From NCBI RefSeq assembly GCF_030525755.1, contig NZ_JAUNEC010000060.1, positions 1 to 8,755 of the forward strand: a stretch of DNA of 8,755 nucleotides. Direction: 5' to 3'. Of this stretch, positions 4,378 through 8,755 are shown in pieces. The stretch is from Alysiella sp. (lineage in GTDB: Bacteria > Pseudomonadota > Gammaproteobacteria > Burkholderiales > Neisseriaceae). How positions within the stretch are numbered: position 1 is the first letter of the stretch; each line of letters opens with the position of its first letter. The notes under the pieces are model-generated. The model saw only the letters and a program-made list of their open reading frames with translations, did not search any database and had not been told where the DNA came from. A program made the translations under genes and the position numbers.

Positions 4378-5694
4378 ATGATTCATACTGATTTTGCTTC
4401 ATTATTTAGAGAAGCGGCACCTTATATTCATTATTTGCGTGGCAAAACTTTGGTAATTGGTTTATCAAGTGCGCTGTTTGATGATGAAAATTTAAGTGAA
4501 TTGGCTGCTGATTTGAATTTGATTGCGGCTTTGGGCATTCGTTTGGTGGTGGTGCATGGCATAGAAACAGAAATGGCAAAATATGTTGCAGTCACGCAGC
4601 AGCAAGCCATTTTTGTTCAAGACCACTTCATCTGTGATGCACAGACTTTACAATACGCCAAGCAAATATGTGGACAAATCCGTTTTGATTTTCAGGCAGC
4701 CTTATCTTTGGGCTACACACATGCGCCACAGCGTCCGTCGCGTTTACACATTGCATCGGGCAATTATTTAACAGCCAAACCTTTGGGTGTGATTAAAGGA
4801 GTGGACAGGCAGTTCTCAGGTCAAGTTCGTAAAGTGGATAGCGCAGCGATTATTGCTGATTTAGACAGACAAGCTATGGTATTTATCAGTCCCGTAGCGG
4901 CGTCAACGGTGGGGCAAAATTACTGTCTGTGTATGTACGAAACCGCCCAGTCTATTGCGGCAGCCATACAAGCAGAAAAATTGATTTTTTTGATTGAGCA
5001 AAATGGTATTCACACACTCTCAGGCAGCTTGTTGTCCAATTTAAGTGCTGATGAAGCCCAAAAATTGGCAAATGAGCTGCCTGAACATTACCGACAACAG
5101 CGCATCATATTACAAACCGCGATTAAGGCACTCAATCAAGGTGTGCCGCGTGTACAAATTCTTTCAGGCAGCCGAAACGGTGGTTTATTGCGTGAATTGT
5201 TTACCCGTGATGGTTCAGGTACGTCCATTGCACAAAATGATTTCATGTGCATACGCCAAGCACAAAAACACGATGTGGCTGACATGATTGCCATGATTCG
5301 CCCATTGGCAGAGCAGGGCATTTTATTGTCACGAAACAGCATGTATTTGGAACAACACATTGATGATTTTGTGGTATTGGAACACGATTGTCAGATTTAT
5401 GGTTGCATGGAAATCAAAACCTTTGATGATGCCCCTGATGTAGCGGAGCTGGCGTGTTTGGTGGTTTCCAATCAAGCACGAGACAAGGGGTATGGCGATC
5501 GATTATTGGCTTATGTGGTGCAGCATGCCAAAGAAACAGGCAAAAAGCGTTTATTGGCTTTATCCACACATACCGCAGACTGGTTTTCAGAACGCGGTTT
5601 TCAGGCAGCCACACCAGAAGATTTGCCCATTCAACGTTTGCAACAATATCATGCCAGCGGACGGCATTCCAAAATTTTTATCTTATTTTTGTGA
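4378..5694 (+). CDS. argA: N-acetylglutamate synthase
   Basis: ArgA makes N-acetylglutamate from glutamate and acetyl-CoA, the first step of arginine synthesis, and is typically inhibited by arginine. The 438-residue length fits the family (the gonococcal enzyme is about 436). Residues about 1-285 form an amino-acid-kinase-like domain: LRGKTLVIGL near 20, GIRLVVVHG (53-61), SGNYLTAKPLGVIKGVDRQ (127-145, including VIKG), RKVDSAAI (151-158) and QAEKLIFL (198-205). The NAGS signature GVPRVQIL…GGLLRELFTRDGSGTSI (255-284) links to a C-terminal GNAT domain with the acetyl-CoA loop QARDKGYGDRLL (366-377) and DWFSERGFQAA (401-411). The start is the only convenient ATG, with a weak purine-rich AGAAG (4366-4370). 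No ArgR box was recognised. DUS or near-DUS copies are unusually frequent in it. Confidence 0.95.
   Translation: MIHTDFASLFREAAPYIHYLRGKTLVIGLSSALFDDENLSELAADLNLIAALGIRLVVVHGIETEMAKYVAVTQQQAIFVQDHFICDAQTLQYAKQICGQIRFDFQAALSLGYTHAPQRPSRLHIASGNYLTAKPLGVIKGVDRQFSGQVRKVDSAAIIADLDRQAMVFISPVAASTVGQNYCLCMYETAQSIAAAIQAEKLIFLIEQNGIHTLSGSLLSNLSADEAQKLANELPEHYRQQRIILQTAIKALNQGVPRVQILSGSRNGGLLRELFTRDGSGTSIAQNDFMCIRQAQKHDVADMIAMIRPLAEQGILLSRNSMYLEQHIDDFVVLEHDCQIYGCMEIKTFDDAPDVAELACLVVSNQARDKGYGDRLLAYVVQHAKETGKKRLLALSTHTADWFSERGFQAATPEDLPIQRLQQYHASGRHSKIFILFL
4691..4702. repeat. Perfect DUS within argA
   Basis: TTCAGGCAGCCT, all 12 bases, read in frame as FQAAL in the kinase-like domain. Confidence 0.85.
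5163..5173. repeat. DUS core within argA
   Basis: TTCAGGCAGCC, 11 of 12 bases of the DUS, read in a different frame from the FQAA copies, giving LSGSR. A weaker copy at 5019-5030 (CTCAGGCAGCTT) also encodes LSGS, and an opposite-facing core GCTGCCTGAA lies at 5076-5085. Confidence 0.7.
5600..5610. repeat. DUS core near the argA 3' end
   Basis: TTCAGGCAGCC, 11 of 12 bases, encoding FQAA in the GNAT domain (residues 408-411). An opposite-facing 11-of-12 copy, AAGCTGCCTGAA, lies at 5722-5733 between argA and the next gene, about 110 bases away. Confidence 0.7.
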
Positions 5695-5751
5695 TTTTCA
5701 ATCATCATTTGTGCGGCATTCAAGCTGCCTGAAAACATGAGATACTTTAAT

Positions 5752-5997
5752 ATGAGCCCACAAAAAAACTATTTGACATTAACCGTTTTATTTTCCCTAT
5801 TGTTCATTGCTTTGATTGCCGCAGGCAGCTACTTACTATCCATTCAAAGCAAACAATTTGGCATCGCTGCCTTTTTATTTGCCTTTGCTGCCGCTTTTGG
5901 TCAAATTGCATCACTGGCAATGTATGTGCGCAGCGTGGCACGCATAAAGGCAATGAAACTGGTAGAACAGAAAAACACACAGGAAAATCAATCATGA
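5752..5997 (+). CDS. Small membrane protein with two helices, unknown function
   Basis: An 81-residue protein from ATG 5752. ATG 5737 is in frame and would add MRYFN, but neither start has a strong SD, so the start is uncertain. Two hydrophobic helices are clear, about residues 8-28 (LTLTVLFSLLFIALIAAG) and 36-58 (FGIAAFLFAFAAAFGQIASLAMY). They are joined by a short polar turn, with a basic and polar C-terminal tail (RSVARIKAMK…ENQS). By the positive-inside rule both ends are likely cytoplasmic. It starts 57 bases after argA and its stop overlaps the xth start in ATGA, so the three genes look like one transcription unit and its translation is likely coupled to xth. I do not recognise a named family. 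Confidence 0.75.
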   Translation: MSPQKNYLTLTVLFSLLFIALIAAGSYLLSIQSKQFGIAAFLFAFAAAFGQIASLAMYVRSVARIKAMKLVEQKNTQENQS

Positions 5998-6764
5998 AAA
6001 TCGCCACTTGGAATGTCAATTCACTCAATATCCGTTTGCCACACGTTAGCGAATGGTTGGTACAACACCAACCCGATGTATTGGCACTACAAGAATTGAA
6101 ATTGGACCAAGACAAATTCCCCGAAGCGGCTTTAAAAATGATGGGCTGGAATTGCGTGTGGAGCGGACAAAAAACCTATAATGGTGTGGCACTCATCAGT
6201 CGCCACACTATAGAAGATGTGCATACAGGGCTGACTGAAATGCCTGATGACCCACAACGCCGTGTTATTGCCGCAACCATCAATGGAATTCGCGTGATTA
6301 ATGTCTATTGCGTTAATGGCGAAGCTTTGGATAGTCCCAAATTCATTTATAAACAACAATGGTTTGCGGCGCTCACGCAATTTGTTGCGCAGCAATTGAT
6401 TCTTTATCCCAATTTGGTGTTATTGGGCGATTTCAATATTGCGCCAACTGATGAAGATGTTTATGACCCAGTCAAATGGCACGAAAAAATCCATTGTTCC
6501 AATCAAGAACGCGCATGGTTTCAAGCATTATTGGATTTGGGTTTGCACGACAGTTTGCGCCATTTGCACCCAGATGGCACGCATTACACATGGTGGGATT
6601 ACCGTGGTGCCATGTTCCAAAAAGGTTTGGGTTTACGTATTGACCACATTTTGAGCAGCACGCCTTTATTGAATGTATTGAAAACTGTGCTAGTAGATAA
6701 GGAAGCACGAGCGCAAGAACGACCCAGCGACCATGCGCCAGTTGTGGCTGAATTTGCGGTGTAA
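5994..6764 (+). CDS. xth: Exonuclease III family protein, NExo-like 3'-phosphodiesterase
   Basis: A 256-residue Mg-dependent DNA repair nuclease of the exonuclease III/AP endonuclease fold. Start ATG 5994 has AGGA at 5981-5984 and overlaps the upstream stop. Active-site residues are all present: N7 (WNVNS), E34 (LQELKL), Y105 (NVYCVNG), D146 and N148 (GDFNIAP), D217 (RIDHIL), and D246-H247 (RPSDHAP). Neisseria meningitidis has two paralogues: NApe, a true AP endonuclease, and NExo, a 3'-phosphodiesterase that cannot cut abasic sites because a histidine blocks the abasic-ribose pocket. I recall that residue as His167. This protein has His at 167 (KWHEKIHCS), so NExo-type activity is inferred: cleaning blocked 3' ends after oxidative damage. 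The symbol is given at family level. Confidence 0.93.
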   Translation: MKIATWNVNSLNIRLPHVSEWLVQHQPDVLALQELKLDQDKFPEAALKMMGWNCVWSGQKTYNGVALISRHTIEDVHTGLTEMPDDPQRRVIAATINGIRVINVYCVNGEALDSPKFIYKQQWFAALTQFVAQQLILYPNLVLLGDFNIAPTDEDVYDPVKWHEKIHCSNQERAWFQALLDLGLHDSLRHLHPDGTHYTWWDYRGAMFQKGLGLRIDHILSSTPLLNVLKTVLVDKEARAQERPSDHAPVVAEFAV

Positions 6765-6860
6765 CTCTCTATCTTAAATGAACTAAACTACCTAATAAAA
6801 CAAAGGTTTGAAAATATGCTCATCTCATGAATAACTGCGGTAAGTAAATCCAATCCAAAC

Positions 6861-6899
6861 TGCTGCCTGAAAGTGTATTTACGGTATTTTTAGGTAGCA
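6861..6899 (+). terminator. Eroded DUS-pair hairpin after xth
   Basis: TGCTGCCTGAAA (6861-6872) pairs with TTTTAGGTAGCA (6888-6899) over 12 positions in plus-strand RNA. Ten are Watson-Crick pairs and two are G-U wobbles (6865-6895 and 6869-6891). The loop is 15 bases. Only the left arm still reads as a DUS core. There is no clean T-run after it, so terminator strength is uncertain. It lies 96 bases after the xth stop. Confidence 0.5.
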
Positions 6900-6960
6900 T
6901 GATTTAAGCAGTAGAAGCCATATTTGTGCTGCTATAAAAATGGGTTCTGTAAAAATTTTT

Positions 6961-6986
6961 GGCTGCCTGAAATTTTCAGGCAGCCT
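6961..6986. terminator. Perfect DUS-pair hairpin between xth and lysC
   Basis: GGCTGCCTGAAA (6961-6972) and TTTCAGGCAGCC (6974-6985) form a near-continuous inverted repeat, in practice about ten pairs with a short AT loop. The right copy is a perfect 12-base DUS (6975-6986), the left 11 of 12. Paired DUS between convergent genes is the classic neisserial terminator arrangement. Neither flank has a strong T-run, so it may work in both directions with moderate strength. Confidence 0.7.
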
Positions 6987-7268
6987 TCATGATTTGGTTC
7001 ATTCATTGATGAAAAAATAAGACAAATTATTTATAAATACATCTTGCAATAATGTGTGTTCAGGATAAAAATTAATACTCATTGAAAATAAACAATTTGT
7101 GTGAAGTGGGGCTTGTATTCATTTGTTTCATCAGTACAACATGGTGTTTTAAGACTGCTTGAAAAGGTATGGATACAAGCATCCACCCACATCAAATCAT
7201 TCATCTGTTTGGTATTCTGAATTCACGTTGCAATATGCTGCTCTGTTTTACCCTAATGTTTTGGAAAA

Positions 7269-8492
7269 TTAGGCTTTGTCTAAACCAAATTCTTTGTGCA
7301 ATACGCGTGTTGCCAATTCCATGTATTTTTCATCAATCAATACCGATACTTTGATTTCAGAAGTAGAAATCATTTGAATATTGATGTTATCAGCAGCCAA
7401 TGCACGGAACATTTGAGCTGCTACGCCAACGTGTGAACGCATACCCAAGCCGACAATCGATACTTTGCATACTTGGTCATCGCCACTTACTTCGGTTGCA
7501 CTAATGCTGTTTTTTAAACTTTCCAATAATTCCAAAGTGGGTTTGTAATCACCACGCGGTACGGTAAAGGAAAAATCGGTGGTGCCTTCATTGCCTGCAT
7601 TTTGGATTATCATGTCTACATCAATATTGGCATCGGCGACTGCCCCCAAAATTTGATAGGCAATACCAGGTTTATCAGGTACGCCACGTACATTAACACG
7701 TGCTTGATTTTTGTCAAAGGCAATGCCTGATACAACTGCTCTTTCCATGTTTTCATCTTCCTCAAAAGTAATCAATGTGCCTTCGCCACCTTCTTGCAGG
7801 CTACTTAAAACGCGCAGGCGAACTTTGTATTTACCTGCAAATTCTACTGAACGGATTTGTAAGACTTTGCTGCCTAAACTCGCCAATTCCAGCATTTCGT
7901 CAAATGTTACGGTTTCCATACGACGTGCTTCGGGTACAACACGCGGGTCAGTAGTGTAAACGCCGTCTACATCGGTGTAAATTTGGCATTCATCGGCTTT
8001 TAAGGCAGCTGCCAAAGCCACAGCTGAAGTATCTGAACCACCGCGTCCTAACGTGGAAATATCGCCACCGTGCGTTACCCCTTGAAAACCTGCTACGATG
8101 ACCACTTTGCCATCTTGTAAATCGGCACGCATTTTGGCATCGTCAATGTCTTCAATGCGGGCTTTGGTGTGTGCGGTATCGGTTTTCAATGCCACTTGCC
8201 AACCTGTATAGCTTTTGGCATCTACACCGATGTTTTTTAATGCCATTGCCAATAAGCCAATGGTTACTTGTTCACCCGTGGACAATACAACGTCCATTTC
8301 GCGTGGGTCAGGATATTCTTGCATTTCTTGTGCCAAAGCCACCAAGCGGTTGGTTTCGCCACTCATTGCGGAAACGACTACTACTACGTCATGTCCTGCT
8401 GCTCGAGTCTGGGCAACGCGTTTAGCAACATTTTTGATGCGTTCGGCGGAACCAACCGAAGTGCCGCCGTATTTTTGGACAATTAAAGCCAT
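7269..8492 (-). CDS. lysC: Aspartokinase
   Basis: Aspartokinase phosphorylates aspartate, the first step toward lysine, threonine, methionine and diaminopimelate. The 407 residues suit the single-function class. The kinase domain shows KYGGTSV (7-13), STGEQVTIGLLAM (71-83), GFQG (135-138), TLGRGGSDTSAVALAAAL (147-164) and YTDVDGVYTTDPR (172-184). Two ACT domains follow, about 262-335 and 342-407, with VRGVPDKPGIA and a second GVAAQMFRALA…ISTSEIKVSVLID, expected to bind lysine and threonine for feedback control. ATG 8490-8492 is the natural start before LIVQKYGG, although the SD is weak (AGAAAG). It has its own promoter and converges on xth. An internal start at Met249 has a much better SD. 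Confidence 0.97.
   Translation of the reverse strand: MALIVQKYGGTSVGSAERIKNVAKRVAQTRAAGHDVVVVVSAMSGETNRLVALAQEMQEYPDPREMDVVLSTGEQVTIGLLAMALKNIGVDAKSYTGWQVALKTDTAHTKARIEDIDDAKMRADLQDGKVVIVAGFQGVTHGGDISTLGRGGSDTSAVALAAALKADECQIYTDVDGVYTTDPRVVPEARRMETVTFDEMLELASLGSKVLQIRSVEFAGKYKVRLRVLSSLQEGGEGTLITFEEDENMERAVVSGIAFDKNQARVNVRGVPDKPGIAYQILGAVADANIDVDMIIQNAGNEGTTDFSFTVPRGDYKPTLELLESLKNSISATEVSGDDQVCKVSIVGLGMRSHVGVAAQMFRALAADNINIQMISTSEIKVSVLIDEKYMELATRVLHKEFGLDKA
7746..7763 (-). promoter_or_regulatory. Internal ribosome binding site and start in lysC (putative beta subunit)
   Basis: On the minus strand GAGGAAG (plus 7757-7763) lies eight bases before ATG (plus 7746-7748), codon 249. It is followed by MERAVVSGIAFDKNQ, the segment where known aspartokinase beta subunits begin. 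Initiation here would give a 159-residue protein of the two ACT domains. This SD is stronger than the one at the full-length start. Production of beta in this organism is an inference from alpha2-beta2 aspartokinases of Bacillus and Corynebacterium. Confidence 0.55.
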
Positions 8493-8546
8493 AATTTGCT
8501 TTCTAAATTGAAGTAAAAAGGTTTGGGAAAGCCGTAAAATTTTGCG

Positions 8547-8575
8547 ATTATACCGTTATTTGAGAAAAGGTTGAA
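8547..8575 (-). promoter_or_regulatory. Predicted lysC promoter
   Basis: On the minus strand a perfect TATAAT (plus 8547-8552) lies 17 bases after TTCAAC (plus 8570-8575, 3 of 6 to the -35 consensus). Transcription would start near 8540, leaving a leader of about 48 bases. That is too short for a lysine riboswitch, and none is seen. Confidence 0.6.
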
Positions 8576-8655
8576 TATTTGTGGTTGTTTGAAATGAAAA
8601 TAAGGCAAGCCGATTGAAACTGCCGTGTGTGCCGAGTACATATAAGATAAAAGTA

Positions 8656-8688
8656 AAAGACCCAAAATCTAATGGATTTTGGGTCTTT
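8656..8688 (-). terminator. Intrinsic terminator of tRNA-Phe
   Basis: AAAGACCCAAAATC (8656-8669) and GATTTTGGGTCTTT (8675-8688) form a perfect 14-pair stem with the five-base loop TAATG. Read on the minus strand, the 3' arm ends in TTTT followed by ACTTTTATC. It lies six bases after the encoded CCA of the tRNA and isolates it from lysC. Confidence 0.9.
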
Positions 8689-8693
8689 AAATT

Positions 8694-8755
8694 TGGTGGC
8701 CAGAGGCAGGATCGAACTGCCGACACACGGATTTTCAATCCGTTGCTCTACCGAC
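8694..8755 (-). tRNA. tRNA-Phe (GAA), 5' end outside the window
   Basis: The 62 visible bases on the minus strand run from the D-loop to an encoded CCA. Parts seen: D-arm remainder GTCGGTAGAGC; anticodon stem ACGGA/TCCGT with loop TTGAAAA, giving anticodon GAA (plus 8734-8736); variable loop GTGTC; T arm GGCAG-TTCGATC-CTGCC; acceptor 3' strand TCTGGCC; discriminator A and CCA (plus 8694-8696). About 14 bases, the acceptor 5' strand and the start of the D arm, lie beyond the right edge. Confidence 0.95.

Larger units (their letters stand above)
6765..7268. other. 504-base gap between convergent xth and lysC
   Basis: No gene is supported. Visible content: an eroded DUS hairpin (6861-6899), a perfect DUS hairpin (6961-6985), a 10-base palindrome ATTTATAAAT (7029-7038), a degenerate DUS AGACTGCTTGAA (7152-7163, two mismatches) and a weak 6-base stem CCTAAT/ATTAGG (7252-7257 with 7268-7273) overlapping the lysC stop. 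A 61-codon frame at 7169-7354 runs into lysC on the opposite strand and looks spurious. Confidence 0.6.

Noticed and set aside
608..6986. Recurring GGCAGCC words as a CRISPR, REP or insertion-sequence signal
   Set aside because: The spacing is irregular, many copies lie in genes, and the 12-mer matches a DNA uptake sequence. No spacers, terminal repeats or transposase are present.
7169..7354. 61-codon plus-strand frame at the end of lysC
   Set aside because: Almost half is antisense to lysC, and its cysteine- and isoleucine-rich content follows from the opposite strand.
8493..8560. Lysine riboswitch or other leader control of lysC
   Set aside because: The predicted leader is only about 48 bases, with no aptamer-like structure.

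Overview
The window looks like core chromosome of a member of the Neisseriaceae. Two things show this. The proteins read as neisserial housekeeping enzymes (PrmA, ArgA, an exonuclease III paralogue, aspartokinase). The DNA is also studded with a 12-base DNA uptake sequence (DUS), AGGCTGCCTGAA or its complement TTCAGGCAGCCT. I count five perfect 12-mers and about ten near matches. From memory of the published DUS dialects this is the 'AG-simDUS' form, so a Simonsiella-like or Alysiella-like oral commensal is more likely than Neisseria proper. That assignment is an inference.

Layout, left to right. The 3' part of obgE (+) enters from the left edge. Its intrinsic terminator contains a DUS and has a good promoter nested inside the same intergenic gap. 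A class-I preQ1 riboswitch follows, then yhhQ (+), a queuosine-precursor transporter. A 294-base gap with an orphan promoter-like site and a strong hairpin separates yhhQ from the convergent rpsT (-, ribosomal protein S20). Divergent from rpsT is prmA (+), which methylates ribosomal protein L11. It is followed closely by a gene for a zinc-ribbon protein that ends in a membrane anchor. A 465-base gap with hairpins leads to a three-gene cluster (+): argA (first step of arginine synthesis), a small two-helix membrane protein, and an exonuclease III homologue that overlaps it by four bases. A 504-base gap with one eroded and one perfect DUS hairpin separates this cluster from lysC (-, aspartokinase). 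The right edge holds most of tRNA-Phe(GAA) (-) and its terminator.

How the pieces work together. Translation is a loose theme: Obg, S20, PrmA, tRNA-Phe and the queuosine supply for tRNA modification. Amino-acid biosynthesis is represented by argA and lysC. The clearest regulation is the preQ1 riboswitch, whose tail includes the ribosome binding site of yhhQ. DUS pairs double as transcription terminators at several gene ends.

I found no mobile element, CRISPR array, phage gene or defence system, and no convincing undescribed multi-gene system. The points most worth a second look are the promoter/terminator nesting ahead of yhhQ, the internal ribosome binding site in lysC, the His167 exonuclease paralogue, the tail-anchored zinc-ribbon protein, and a degenerate DUS hairpin whose pairing survives through G-U wobbles.
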